From NCBI GenBank assembly GCA_951640165.1, contig OX621243.1:1984001-2048000 (forward strand): 64,000 nucleotides of DNA. Direction: 5' to 3'. Both the position numbers and the translations under genes were made by a program. The notes beneath the pieces were generated by a model. That model was not told where the DNA came from. It did no database searches and was given only the letters and a program-made list of their open reading frames with translations. The DNA comes from Pseudoips prasinana. Lineage: Eukaryota > Arthropoda > Insecta > Lepidoptera > Nolidae. Every line of letters starts with the position of its first letter. Within the stretch, counting starts at the first letter, position 1. Positions 1-11,334 of this stretch are shown here, one piece after another.

Positions 1-435
1 GCTACTCTCGTGTAGACGCAATACAGTTCAATTTAGCTCGGATGCTGTATGCCCTTTATTTTATTTACCTTATGTACGCGTGAATACTAATATGAACCGA
101 ATCGTTACGCAAGAAATATTTTGCTCGGACTATCGCTATATCGTTCTGTCACAATTAATTCGCACCGGGCACTCATGCGGTCGCTTCAAAAGTACTTAGT
201 GATACAGGTGTCTTTTTTATACCGCAAAGGCATAAACAGTAAAACATCAAGCCAGTTCATGCAGCTCTAATTAAATTACATATGTATTTATCTTCTATTT
301 ACTTGTGCGAAGAGAACGCGGGTAGTTACAAATAAATTGTACGCAGTGCGTAATGACAAGGATTATAACATTAAGCAAAAGTAAAAAAAATGTTGTGTGC
401 TTTTATTAGTAATAATATATAATAATAATATAATA
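1..435. other. no recognised feature
   Basis: AT-rich sequence with no convincing coding frame, tRNA or repeat that I recognise. It directly precedes a minus-strand SINE. Confidence 0.5.
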
Positions 436-690
436 TATATAGGGACAATGTCACACAGATCATCCTAGCCCCAAACTAAGCAAAGCTTGTACTATGGGTA
501 CCAGGCGACAATATACATAATTATATAGATAGATAAATACTTAAATACATAGAAAACATCCATGACTCAGAAACAAATATTCGTGCTCATCACACAAATA
601 TTTGCACTTACCGGGATTCGAACCCAGGACCACCAGCTTCGTAGGCAGGAGCACTACCAACTACGGTGACCGTACGGTACGTACGGTGAC
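436..690 (-). mobile_element. tRNA-derived SINE, family S3
   Basis: On the minus strand this has a tRNA-like head with a B-box (GGGTTCGAATCCCGG, seen reverse-complemented near 612-626). The body follows, and the 3' end lies at low coordinates beside TAATAATA repeats. A second, nearly identical copy in the same orientation is at 37467-37710. The head shows pol III A/B-box character, but the long shared body makes it a SINE rather than a tRNA gene. Confidence 0.75.
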
Positions 691-724
691 TACGTTTATG
701 AAACCATGATGTAAGCGAAACTTA

Positions 725-841
725 GAGCCGATTTCACCGTTAAAATTAAACGCGAAATTCAATTGACGCTAAACTCGGTTCCGCTTCCTATAACTGAGTT
801 TAGCGTTTGATCGCGTTTAATTTTAACGGTGAAATCGGCTC
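725..841. mobile_element. Harbinger-type MITE, 117 bp, TTA target duplication
   Basis: Terminal inverted repeats of about 31 bp begin GAGCCGATTTCACCGTTAAA and are repeated inverted at the right end. The 3-bp flanks are TTA at 722-724 and 842-844, the PIF/Harbinger target-site type. There is no coding capacity. The autonomous Harbinger at 12465 has a different TIR, so it is not shown to be the source of this one. Confidence 0.8.
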
Positions 842-844
842 TTA

Positions 845-1350
845 GTCTCTTACGGATTAAAATTAATTCATTGTCAGATATTTTCGTATTATTCTTGGTG
901 TTTCAACGTTCACCGATTTATTCAACTCACTAGCGGTATCTATGGTCAATATGTCAATACACTGATCAAAACCCAAATACCACTTGCACAAATGAGTCAG
1001 AATGTAAATGCTACACGGTCAGCTTATCCGAGTCATGGGCGCCACCAAATTGACCGTGGCCGGCTGTAATGCGACATGCGATAGATGGAATAAAAAAAAT
1101 TAAGCTAATAAAAAAAAGATTTACGTTAAAAAGAGACGTGCGTTTTATGTTTTTTTTGAATACTGATTATGACAAGTCTGCTCCTAGATTTATCAAGTGC
1201 GTAAAATACAACTTAATTGGCTAACTCAGTGAAGTTCAAGGATTGTTTTGATCTTGATTGGTGCAAACAGGCAATTCAAGTTATTGTTCGTACTTAACTA
1301 ACCTGTAGTAATGTGTAAGAGTTGTTTCGATTTAAATTTGTGGTTTTGCG
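845..1350. other. no recognised feature
   Basis: AT-rich, non-coding; nothing I can support. Confidence 0.5.
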
Positions 1351-1548
1351 ACTGCGACTGCGGTGGCGTAGCGGCTAAGACAGTCGCCTCGCTGCGTCGT
1401 GTGGCGGGTTCGAGTCCCGCGGCGGACAATTATTTGTGTGACCCATAAATAGTTGTTCCGAGTCTGGATTTGTGTCCGTCTATTATATGTTTGTAAAACA
1501 CCCCGCGCCATATTTGCGAGATTAAAAAAAATTAAAATAAAGAAATAA
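1351..1548 (+). mobile_element. tRNA-derived SINE, family S1
   Basis: The head carries an A-box-like segment (GGCGTAGCGGCTAAGA) and a B-box (GGGTTCGAGTCCCG). The shared S1 body follows (TATTTGTGTGACCCATAAAT, then a CCCCGCG motif) and ends in an A-rich tail. Further copies are at 6761, 8872 and 37821, with tail pieces at 26287 and 34264. Confidence 0.8.
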
Positions 1549-1678
1549 TGGACTCCTCTTGCACTGTTTTTCAGCTGAGTGTAAACGAAGAGGGGTAGGC
1601 AGACACAACGGATTTAGATTTGTCACGACCTCTGTAAACCTCTTTTGCCTCGTTTACTGTCTCTATATTCTTTGTCTC

Positions 1679-1793
1679 TATATTCTTTAAACATGCTCGC
1701 TAGTTCACGTTACTTCTGAACTAGGGCTCTACCGGCTAAGTCGCCGACTATATTCTTTAAACATGCTCGCTAGTTCACGTTACTTCTGACCTA
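1679..1793. repeat. tandem direct repeat, period 70 bp
   Basis: A segment from TATATTCTTTAAACATGCTC through the CTACCGGCTAAGTCGCCGA motif occurs twice, 70 bp apart (first at 1679, second from 1749). The second copy runs into the full palindromic MITE at 1794. The repeat therefore duplicates the MITE's left end plus flanking DNA. Confidence 0.8.
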
Positions 1794-1996
1794 GGGCTCT
1801 ACCGGCTAAGTCGCCGAACATCGATTTCTTAAATGGCGTTCAAATAAAAAAAAGGTTAAAAATGACTTCATCAATCTTTAAATCGGCTTCAACGTTGACA
1901 ATCGATTCCGGACCATTTATGACGTCACATGTGGTCATGGAAGCAGTTTAACGATTGATTAAGTCATTTTTAACCTTTTTTTTATTTGAACGCCAT
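1794..1996. mobile_element. palindromic MITE family M3, right end truncated
   Basis: The left arm starts GGGCTCTACCGGCTAAGTCG and continues to GGCGTTCAAATAAA. The right arm is its inverse but stops at GAACGCCATT, so the last about 45 bp of the right arm are missing. Other copies at 38579-38674 (short) and 55434-55661 (full) have both ends. Confidence 0.75.
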
Positions 1997-2516
1997 TCAC
2001 GAAAACGATAAACGCCATAAACGAAAGCCCCCGGCCTTTCTTGAAAGCATCTTTGATTTGGTCAGAGAATGTTCTAACAGGTGTTCCCCTTCCGGTTGGA
2101 CCATTCACACATGCTGAGAATACTTCTTTTGGACATCTTCTTTCATTCATACACACATAGACTCACGCCTGTTTCCCAGAGTAGGCAGAGTCAACAGACC
2201 TTTTCTTTCATTCATTCTTTCAAAATTTCCAAACCATCACAGTATTCCAATTTTAATATAATTGCATTTGAGAAGGACAGGGCATCTACATACTCGTATA
2301 TGTGGGTCAAAATAAATGTGTTTAAAATGGAACCTGTCTTTCAATTATGGGGCCGATGCTCATAATTGGTGCGGTCATGTCCTGTTCTTTGCATACGAGC
2401 TATATTAGACAGAGATGCAATGGCATTTAAATTAGTCATGTGGTGTAAAATGCAGAATCGTCAGCAATGTCTGCGTTACTAGTCTTAACGGATGGACTAG
2501 GTTACCTATGTATCAT
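1997..2516. other. no recognised feature
   Basis: Short open frames exist on both strands, but they show no domain, conservation cue or splice context. I do not call a gene here. Confidence 0.45.
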
Positions 2517-2665
2517 CGGAGCAGCATACCTGCGTTCCCGGGGTTCCTCCCATCAGGCGCCAAGATAAGTCCACAGCAGATAGGTTTAGTCGGTGCGAGT
2601 CCGACATACCGACCCGCAGAAACTTTTTGCGGGTGGCATGCGTAGGCATTCCCCCTGCCTTAAGA
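2517..2665 (+). repeat. GC-rich dispersed repeat E1, internally deleted copy
   Basis: It starts CGGAGCAGCATACC and ends in GCATTCCCCCTGCCTT. A much longer copy with the same two ends is at 43569-44104, and a minus-strand partial copy is at 3079-3295. This resembles a LINE 3' region or non-autonomous derivative; the class is uncertain. Confidence 0.6.
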
Positions 2666-3078
2666 AATATTATTTTAGCTACCTATTTCTTCGTATTGTT
2701 TAAATTCAATTCGTACATTATGATTCTGACAAGTATGTGAATACCCAAATGCCGAGTAAATATAATTGCATTTGATACAATATCTCACTACTCAAACATG
2801 TGGAAATTCCTAGAACTAACCAGTGAATTAAAACAAAGCCTTTCTACAACAGATCAGCTATGGTCGAAGTAACAATATGCTACACAAATCATAATACTAC
2901 CGCCACAAATTTGAGATGACGTCAGAAATGTAAATTTCGTAACCGATGGCATCTTCCGCTACAGATGTTACGTTTTTACTCACCGGAAGACGTAATTCTC
3001 AGAAATAATTATGTACTTGTGGTAAAAAGTGAAAAAAATTTGCAAATCTTTTAGGCTAAATATCTAAATTTCTATTTG
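2666..3078. other. no recognised feature
   Basis: Non-coding AT-rich spacer between two E1 repeat copies; nothing identified. Confidence 0.45.
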
Positions 3079-3295
3079 TGGTAAGGTAGGGGAATGCCTA
3101 CGCATGCCACCCGCAAAAAGTGTCTGTGGGTGGGCGAACTGGCACCGACTAAACCTAACCTGCCGTGGACTTCTCTTGCCGCTTGATATGGGGAGCCTCC
3201 TGCTTTTGCGCCATGTCCCAGATAGTCGGGACACGTATCCTGGGAGGGCTCTGGAGTAGCCTCCCCATTCGCCGATTCCTGCCCGTCCCGCACAG
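3079..3295 (-). repeat. E1 dispersed repeat, partial minus-strand copy
   Basis: GGGGAATGCCTACGCATGCC and the following CACCCGCAAAAAGTG match, inverted, the right end of the copy at 2517. The rest diverges into GC-rich sequence. Overlapping open frames on both strands are a by-product of GC content. Confidence 0.55.
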
Positions 3296-4961
3296 CGACT
3301 GCGCCACAAACATATCGCTGTCTTCTGTTAGGCTATCTACCGCTATCCTACTAATCTCTAGTGTTAATGCTAGAAGAAAGCCGGAAACCCTGGGTGCGGC
3401 TGTTTATTGCTCAAATCATTTTTTTTATCACATTCATCTTATTGTAATCAGATAAGTGTATGCACAATAAGTGATTCAGTCATTAGACACGCCAACACGA
3501 AACGAAGATAAACTTTCAAGTTTACTGAGCTATTGGAAATTAATAAGAAAGTACCTACCTAATCTAACGAGGGAAAACTTGTGACGTCAATGCCTCATGA
3601 ATTTTAAGATAAACATTTCAATGTGCCTATTTATTTACACATGGTCTTTCCGTATTCAATATTGATAGAGTGAAGATGAAAACGTAGATATTAAAGGTTT
3701 AGTCTTTAATCTGTTTGATAGCGTTCTTAAGGAAGTCCGAAGTTTGTTTCTGTCTTTGCCCGGTCGTCTACCTTGGTAGCTAGAGAAATCTGTGGGGTAA
3801 CTAGGGTAGGATGGTCGCCGGCAAGAACCGCGTTGTCCCCATTTCCCTGACCTGTGATTCCGTGCCAACAATCACATCCTCTATGTAGAATACCGTTATT
3901 TTTTATTTCAGCCAGCGGGCTCCTGAGCCTTTCCGAATACCATAAAAGTGCCCTAAGGTTATTGTCGCATGAATTAGCAAACGACTGGTAGAGAGAGACA
4001 CTTGTCCCATGACCACGATGTATATACGCATTTGGTTGCGTTGATGGACACCTAGGTATGCCAGGTGGGCAGCGAATGTGTTAAGTTCTTAACTACGCCT
4101 TAATCTAATCTTAACTGTTTCGTGTCGATTACTGATCGTTCCCACTTTAGTAAAGGATATACGAAGTGATTAAAAATCGATTATCACTAATTAATACTCT
4201 TTATTTTATCGTTTCTCTAATTGGAAATGTCGTAAAACTAATTTAGTAAAATAAGATTACAAATTATCGTTATGTTTTCTTTGCCGACAAGTGCAATAGT
4301 TTCATGAACTATTTCCTGTCCTACTCCTGGGCAAAACCTTCAACTTTGCCACATATCTTCTCCCCATCTCTATGATCTTTTGGCAAACGCGCCTAAGCTC
4401 ATTTCATCTTCGTCTCGAACTTCCCAGACTCGGTCCGTCATCGGGCGTCCATTTTGTATTTTGACAGTACGGTTGGCTTAACTAATTTATTACTTTAATT
4501 TTCTTGGTACTATACAATGTTTTAATTATTATGTAAATTCATCCATTCGAAATCGTCATGCATCATATCCACTTTATGATAATAAAAAACCACGTATTTG
4601 GTGTCAGATTCATAACCCAAATTCAAAATTGGCTCTCGATAAGCCCGGGATCAGACTTAGGTTTCAAAATAACACCACAGAGGTCAAAATCAATGTAGGT
4701 ATAACTAATTTAAACGCAGGCTTGGTAAACGATAACTTCGAATATATTATTTATATTTCCGGGGCCAGGTCACTAATCGATTATTAAATACTCCGTTGCC
4801 GTTTGACAAGGTTTAGTCATTGATATCAAATACGATATGTCGTCGGCCTAATCAAATTTGTTTAGATAACAATTACACACGCTTGCATACTTACGTATGC
4901 CTGACCTTACATAACTAGAATATTAATACCAAGCCGTTCTACACAACAAGAAATGTCTATG
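3296..4961. other. no recognised feature
   Basis: Unique-looking AT-rich sequence. I found no supported exon, RNA gene or repeat. Confidence 0.45.
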
Positions 4962-5055
4962 TGAACGTTCGGAAGCAAATGCGATTTAATGTTGGTCATA
5001 TTATATTTATTAATCAAATATGTCCAACATTAAATCGCTTTTGTTTCCGAACGTT
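4962..5055. repeat. hairpin, about 40-bp arms
   Basis: The left arm GAACGTTCGGAAGC...GATTTAATGTTGG and the right arm CCAACATTAAATCGC...CCGAACGTTT are inverted, with about four mismatches and a loop of about 12 nt. No target duplication was seen. It is likely a small palindromic MITE. Confidence 0.7.
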
Positions 5056-5170
5056 TTGAACGACAACCCCATCGTTAGATCATGGTCGTATAATGTAAAA
5101 AAAATGATTTGGGCTTTTTGTTTGTGATTAATTAGCAGCATGGGATCGCTTTTCTAGTACCCTTTTTTGG

Positions 5171-5302
5171 TACAGACGCCAGCACATTTGCCCAATCTGT
5201 ATTTTTTTTTATAGATTTTCAACTTTATCACGAAAGCATAAGGTTCACTTTCGTTTGGGGAAATTTGACAGATTGGGGTAGCATGATGTGCTGGCGTCTG
5301 TA
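5171..5302. mobile_element. palindromic MITE family P1, TA-flanked
   Basis: The ends are TACAGACGCCAGCACAT and its inverse ATGTGCTGGCGTCTGTA, with an inner AATTTGACAGATTGGGG palindrome. There are eight copies in the window: 5171, 19531, 22925, 42168 (half), 42725 (deleted), 45052, 47566 (hybrid) and 49890. The invariant TA at both ends fits a Tc1/mariner-type insertion. Confidence 0.8.
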
Positions 5303-6760
5303 CGTTGGCATATTGTATTGCATGCATTACGAATGTAATTCATCAAAGCATTTGTGAACCATATTAAGATAACTATTAATTGTATTTGTGTGCTTATGAA
5401 TTGTGTTGATTATTAAGGAGCTCTTAAAGGGCGACAAGATTGGAGTTAGCATGATTCGGTACTTTACATGTATATGTAATGATAATAAGATCGCTAATTG
5501 TTTATTCAGGTCCCTGATCTCCAGATATTCTGTTAGTATTTTAAAGTCAAGTTTGCCTTAAAGTTATTCATTACCATTCTTAACCTATGCGAAGCATTTG
5601 ATAAGTTTGATCATATTAAAATTAACGACACGTGACTTTGAATAATGCATTTGGTATAAGTTTAAAGTATATAATATACATTATATAATTGCTTATTAAG
5701 TTATTCCACTATAATCCTCATATTACGAGCAACCATTTATTGTTACCAAATTTGAATATAAATTTGAGTTCATTAATGTTCACCTGGTATTGCGTGCCAA
5801 CTTTCATCCTAGAATGCCACAGGGTAGTCTATTTGGGCAAGAATTAATTTAATTTTCTGAGATAGTTAGATTACAATTAGATACATACGATGTAAGGCTG
5901 ACTAATAAATTTACAGAGGCTCAATAAAGGCACATCCGATATACAGCATATTAAAAAAATATCATTTTCGTCACCCCATCTCGGAAAGCATATTTTTGCT
6001 CTTCGATATCGGAGTGGTAAAGTCTTTTTTATCCTCTAGAGGGTAAAGTACTTTTGAATTTAGAACATCGTTACCATATCATTAAACCTATTTACTTCTA
6101 CCTCTATGGTGCCGAATTTATGATACAACTTTTTTAATTTATTAAAAACTAAGACTCTGAACCTTCTTGGTATACTTTTCTTAAATTTGTTTTGCGCAAT
6201 ATTACTGTTATATTTCACTCAAACTTTAGCAGCGTTACTTTAAGTTTTTCTTAAAGATTATTTGTTGTAATTTAAAGATTGTCCTGTAATACTTACATAT
6301 CATAATATAGTAATTAATATCTAAACTGTAATAAAAGTATTTAAAATAAGATTTTTTTCGTATTTAGTCATTTCATCGCTGAGGTGTGATGAAAATTTAC
6401 GTGTTGCACTCGAGTGCAAAGGTTTTTTCACCTTGTGCTCTTTTGAGTTCCTCGCTAATGCTCAGGATTCAAAATTTGAAATTTTAGAATTTTAGAATCC
6501 TTCGCTTGCTCGCTTATCAAAATTGAGCACGCGGTTAAAAAGCAACTTTGCACTCTTGTATAACAAATAACTATTATGCTGAAGAGTGCATTTAGATACA
6601 GATTTCCGTTAGCATTGGTACCGGAAATATTATTTATAAGAGCTCCGTTACATAAAGAAGTATGTAAGTGGAATGTTTTGCTTCGATTGACTTTCTTCAC
6701 TTTACTATCAGATTATAAAATAAAGCAAATTTAATAGTGATTAAAAAAATAATAAAAATT
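5303..6760. other. no recognised feature
   Basis: AT-rich. Around 6385-6560 there is a TGCACTCGAGTGCA palindrome and locally repetitive TTTAGAATT sequence, but nothing assignable. Confidence 0.45.
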
Positions 6761-6967
6761 GACTGCACGTTTGGCGCAGCGGCTAAGACACTCGCTTCGC
6801 CTTGCGCGTCGCGGGTTCGAGTCCCTCTCCGGACAACTATTTGTGTGACCCATAAATAGTTGTTCTGAGTCTGGATGTTATTTGTGTGCCTCTATTATAT
6901 GTTTGTAAAGTACCCCGCGACACAGGGATTAGATAATGTGGGCGTTGTCTTTAAAAAATAAATAAAA
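6761..6967 (+). mobile_element. SINE S1, near full length
   Basis: It starts GACTGCACGTTTGGCGCAGC, carries a B-box GGGTTCGAGTCCC, shares the S1 body and ends in AAAAAATAAATAAA. Confidence 0.8.
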
Positions 6968-7022
6968 TATAAATATACATTTTACGGCACTTAACAAGTA
7001 CTTACAGGAAAATGTGCGGTAA

Positions 7023-7028
<6 letters not shown>

Positions 7029-7062
<34 letters not shown>
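7029..7062. repeat. (TA)n microsatellite
   Basis: Uninterrupted AT/TA dinucleotide tract. Confidence 0.95.
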
Positions 7063-7065
<3 letters not shown>

Positions 7066-7414
7066 TATTTTGGTGTAGGTGTATATGCCCTGTTTTTTTA
7101 TACTAACTGTATTAGAGAGAGATGTAATGACACTTAATTCGAATACAGAATCCCCAGTATTATCTCTTAAGATACAGGTTAACCGTAGTTTAAGAGGTGG
7201 GCTTATAATATAGCTTACTCTTTTAAATTTGTAAACCACTAAAACTCGTAATGTCTGTTACTGACTTTGGTTAATAAAGTTAATATTTGGTATTTATCGT
7301 ACCACCAGAAAACAGGTAAACACATACAATAACACAAACTCAAACTCTCACACTACTATAATCACACATACATACATCCACTCACAATCAAACAATACAG
7401 AGCTTCAAACTATT
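7063..7414. other. no recognised feature
   Basis: AT-rich, with an ACA-rich stretch at 7318-7380; no gene supported. Confidence 0.45.
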
Positions 7415-7686
7415 TTAAATCGTTAAATTTTATAAATTATCACAGCTCCTACCCTGTAGGTGACAGCGTGATAATATGTGGCCTAAATGTTGACCCGACC
7501 TCTTAATATTCATGCAAAATTTTAAGTAAATCCATGCATTACTTTGTAATGCATGCATACAGACAAACAGACAAAAATCTATATTTTTGGCTTTGATATC
7601 GATTGCAGATCACGACCCAAGTATCCTTTTAAAAAAATATTCAATGTTCAGTTTTGACTTTCCTACGATTTTATTATATGTATAGA
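7415..7686 (-). mobile_element. non-autonomous Helitron family A, 3'-truncated
   Basis: The minus-strand 5' end TCTATACATATAATAAAATC is at 7686 and the A-family body follows. The usual 3' hairpin and CTAG end are missing. Intact relatives are at 24215, 37986, 56376 and 60519. Confidence 0.7.
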
Positions 7687-7744
7687 TTATTGTTTCTCTT
7701 CTATTTTAACTTTTATTTTTAATTTAATATTTATATTCATCTCT

Positions 7745-8245
7745 TTCTCAAATATTGTTAAGTATGGATTAAGGGAAGGAACGGGACGACCCCAACACAA
7801 GTATTATTAATTACTTACTGGGGCGGTCCTCTTTGTTTCACATTTGTTAATGTAACTATTTGAGGCACAATAAACATTTTAATTTTCAATATTATTAGAT
7901 AAATATAATTTCACCCAATGACAAAAATAAAAAAAATAAAAATGATGACGTATTAAAAAAAAACTACTTACTAGATCTCGTTCAAACCAATTTTCGTTGA
8001 TGGTTTACATGGTAATGTATTTCATATATTTTTTTCTGAGGTTCAGTTCTATGTATGGGGATCGCCCAAAATTATTGTTCTTTTTCTATTTTTGTGTGAA
8101 AATCTTAATGCGGTTCATAGTAGTACTACGTACCAAATTTCAACAGTACAACTCTTATATTTCCGGAAAAAAGTGGTTGTGACATACGGACGGACAGACA
8201 GACATGACGAATCTATAAGGGTTCCGTTTTTTTTCCATTTGGCTA
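7745..8245. repeat. retroelement-tail-like sequence and GGGTTCCGT repeat (E5)
   Basis: 7745-7880 looks like a retroposed 3' end (GGGGCGGTCCTC ... CACAATAAACATTTT). 8030-8240 carries a repeat with GGACGGACAGACAGACA and AGGGTTCCGT, related to the longer E5 copy at 23817-24125. Classification is uncertain. Confidence 0.5.
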
Positions 8246-8671
8246 CGGACCACTAAAAACATCAATTCTGTCTAGTTTTGGAGTGTTTTTAGTACATATT
8301 ATTTATTTTTCACATGTAAGCGTCGAGAGCGAGATAGTCTCGGCGTAGGGAGTCCTTCAACTTCAAATAAAATAATAATAAATGTCTTGGAACAGATGGC
8401 AACCAGACTCAAGTCGCCTTGAACCGTACCTTAGTTGATTCGTCTAACTGTTTAGGCTTTACCGCGGATGCGTAGGCTCACTTAATATTCTGTTGGCGTC
8501 GAAGAAGGCAGGTCTTAGAAGTGGAAGCTCATAACAAAGCTTAGTCATTGGACACAGCATACCTCGATACCTTTATTTAGCTTCAAACGTATGTTAGTAT
8601 GTATATAAAAGAACAATTGAACATGATTTTGATCGCGTCTAAAACGTCGGATTTAAATGTATAATAAATAA
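8246..8671. other. no recognised feature
   Basis: Nothing supported. Confidence 0.45.
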
Positions 8672-8864
8672 TATATCCTGGGACATTTTTCACACACGGC
8701 CGTCTGATCCCATACTAAGCAGAGCTTGTACTATCGAAACCAGTTAACTGATATACTACACATGCTACTTTTCTTTTGTAAATACATACTTAGGTGATTA
8801 TGACATCCAGACTCAGGCCAAACAGACATGTCCATGCACACTTATATCTGTCCTAGGTGGGAAT
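8672..8864 (-). mobile_element. SINE S2, split by an S1 insertion
   Basis: The minus-strand S2 tail contains CACACGGCCGTCTGATCCCA and AGCAGAGCTTGTACTAT, and the body follows to TCCTAGGTGGGAA. There an S1 element (8872-9097) interrupts it. Remnants of the S2 tRNA-like head reappear, rearranged, at about 9105-9172. Confidence 0.7.
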
Positions 8865-8871
8865 AATAATC

Positions 8872-9097
8872 GACTGCACGTGTGGTGCAACGGCTAAGAC
8901 AGTCGCCTCGCCGCTTAGTGTCGCGGGTTCGAGTCCCGCGCAGGACAACTATTTGTGTGGCCCATAAATAGTTGTTCTGAGTCTGGATGTCATTTGTGTC
9001 CGTCTATTATATGTTTGTAAAGTACCCCGCGACACAGTTATTAGATTTCCTATTGCGGGCGTTGTCTTAAAATCGAGAAAGGAAAAAAAAAAAAAAA
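8872..9097 (+). mobile_element. SINE S1 nested in S2
   Basis: Complete S1 from CGACTGCACGTGTGGTGCAA to an A-rich tail of about 15 As. It sits inside the older S2 copy, which dates S1 activity after S2 here. Confidence 0.8.
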
Positions 9098-9172
9098 TCT
9101 CATAATTTTACGCCGCAGGTCGTGGGGCGTGAAGGGTAAGCATCTATCAACCACGCCAACGGGCGCGTCAAT

Positions 9173-9841
9173 TGAAATTTTGCATACTTATCAAGGAACG
9201 ATGACAATTCAATATTTTAAAAATGAAGCTAAAGTTAAAATCATCCTAGTATAATTATTTTTGGTATCATATAACATCCTTCATGATTATTCATAAAGCG
9301 AGCCTATTCCTTTCTCAAAGGACGGCAACGTACTTGCAGCCTCTAGCGTTGCAAGTGTCTGAAGAAGTGCTGTGACTTACGAGAACAGCCGGGATCGACA
9401 GTTTAACATGCCCTCTGAAGCACGGAGACACTCATAAATTAAACCACTATGACGGTCACCCATGTATAAACCGACCACGTGCTTAGGTGCTTTACCTTCC
9501 TGCCTTCTTGTTGAAGAATATTCTACTTTTGATAAATACAACTTGCACAATCTTTTTAGTATGTACGTAAAGAGAGGCGGAAATTTTACGTCCTCACAGC
9601 TAAGCGGAAAAAGACCTCTATTCATCCACGTAATTGTATATTACCGATTCCAAGTATTCTACTATTTACTTAATACATATTTATTGTTATATGTTTTTTA
9701 TACATCTCCATTATTTTCCTTTAATAGATATATACTTATATTTATCCTCTTTTAACACATTACAACCGAAAGCAGTTAGTTTCCTTATTTCATTTTACCT
9801 TCTACGTATTTGTGTAGAATATCCAATTTTCTTTTCTCTAT
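9173..9841. other. S4 remnant, otherwise nothing recognised
   Basis: 9411-9490 matches the S4 repeat (ACGGAGACACTCATAAATTA, then GGTCACCCAT). The remainder is AT-rich; its open frames are not supported as genes. Confidence 0.45.
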
Positions 9842-10030
9842 AATTTCAAAATCAAAATCTCTTTATTTGCTAAATATGGGTACATATAAGTAGATGTTAA
9901 GTTATTACATATTTGTCCTAGACCATATTTTACCTTTAAAGGTGTGCAAATTGTTTCAAGACAGTTGTCACCTATCACATTTTGCATTGATATTATTACA
10001 TATTTATTTAATCCATAGACAACCAATAAT
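9842..10030 (-). repeat. retroelement 3' end, minus strand
   Basis: Read on the minus strand it ends AATAAAGAGATTTTGATTTT, a poly(A)-signal-like motif followed by a TTTTGA repeat, as at LINE or SINE 3' ends. No coding remains. Confidence 0.45.
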
Positions 10031-10334
10031 CATAAATACAGTCAGCAAATTGAGTCGAATACTAGGACTTTAGTTGTTCATACTACAAGTTTTACCATCG
10101 ATCAACAACTCAAAATGTCTGCATGCATAGCCTAGATAGCGTAAGTGTTTTTTTTGTTTAGTTTGCTTTACGACAAATAAATATGAAATCGGTAAGAAGT
10201 AAAGACAAAGTAGGCTTAAATACATTATATTCCATTCACTTTTGCTTCACTTTGTTTTCCAAAGGGTGTGCAAAAGGGATTACAATAAGGAAATACATTG
10301 TTGTCTGTACATAGATCGGCTGACAGTTCAAATG
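10031..10334. other. no recognised feature
   Basis: Nothing supported. Confidence 0.45.
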
Positions 10335-10500
10335 TCATGTGAGTTTTGGCGCCAACGCGAAAAAAGGTACCGTTTCATTTTCTAAAACTGGTGTAAATTC
10401 GAGTTTTTATGCGTAAATATGGTGGATTTTTAAACGAAACGTCTTTTACAACGTACACAAGTGTAGGAAAGTGTCATATTACCGTGAATTGTGATTTTCT
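10335..10500 (+). repeat. dispersed repeat E2
   Basis: It contains TTGGCGCCAACGCGAAAAAA, AACTGGTGTAAATTCGAGTT and AATATGGTGGATTTTT. An inverted, diverged copy is at 41870-42060. Class unknown. Confidence 0.6.
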
Positions 10501-10511
10501 GTGTTGATTCC

Positions 10512-10560
10512 AAAATTCAACTCATACTAGTCAATTTTACTAGAAGGGTACCTCTAGTAA
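10512..10560. repeat. small hairpin, 16-bp arms
   Basis: AGTCAATTTTACTAGA and its inverse TCTAGTAAAATTGACT flank AGGGTACC. Confidence 0.8.
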
Positions 10561-10691
10561 AATTGACTTTGTTAGACTATGACTTGCCTATGACGGACTG
10601 TACTAGACTTTTGACTAATGGCAAGAATCCAGCATAATGTTGAATTATATTAAATTATAGTTAATTATATATACTGACATTTTTTAATATA

Positions 10692-10827
10692 TTGACATTT
10701 TTTTTATCAAATAGGCTCACCCGTTCAGATCATTTGCCAGTCTCAAATAATTTGATTTAGGTAATCAAATTATTTGAGACTGGCAAATGATCTGAACGTG
10801 TGAGCCTATTTGATAAAAAAATGTCAA
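10692..10827. repeat. long near-perfect hairpin, 65-bp arms
   Basis: The left arm from TTGACATTTTTT through TTTGCCAGTCTCAAATAATT is repeated inverted, ending ATGTCAA. The loop is about 5 nt and there are only one or two mismatches. It is probably a palindromic MITE; a transcript would form one long RNA duplex. Confidence 0.85.
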
Positions 10828-11334
10828 CATGAAAACACGTGTATGCTTTTTTCTTTACTGTTGATTCATAAGGTAACGTTTGAAGTTACAACGTAAAAAT
10901 GTATCCTCCTAATATTATTATTTCGTAAGTTAGTTAGTGTGGATGTATGGATGTCTGTTACTCTTTCACGCAAAAACTACGGAACGGATTTTGATGACTC
11001 CTGGTATTATATAGCTAATATACCCAGATAACATTCAGGCTATAATTTATAGAGTTTAAAGCAGGTGAAACCGCGATCACTCAACAGATAGGTCTACGAA
11101 CGTTTACACAAAATATTTACTTGTCTCAATTTGTCCGTAAGTTCATTTAGGCCTATAAAATCAGCTATTGTGTTACGGTCCTCCCGTGACACGTCAAACG
11201 CATGATAACCACACGTATGATCGATATTTGTACCGATTTCTGTTATGCTAAATATAAGATCTACTAATGAAATACAACAACTTATACGAAATTACTGATT
11301 TAAAACAAAGAACTGGCTTCAACTTTATTTATAA
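10828..11334. other. decayed Helitron-like sequence
   Basis: 10905-11100 contains phrases typical of lepidopteran Helitron bodies (AAAACTACGGAACGGATTTT, GGTGAAACCGCG), but neither terminus is clear. The rest is unassigned. Confidence 0.35.

Noticed and set aside
1351..1430. tRNA gene candidates (also near 6761, 8872, 16985, 37821, 38479, 56688)
   Set aside because: A- and B-box-like motifs are present, but each head continues into a repeated SINE body, copies recur, and full acceptor stems are not convincing.
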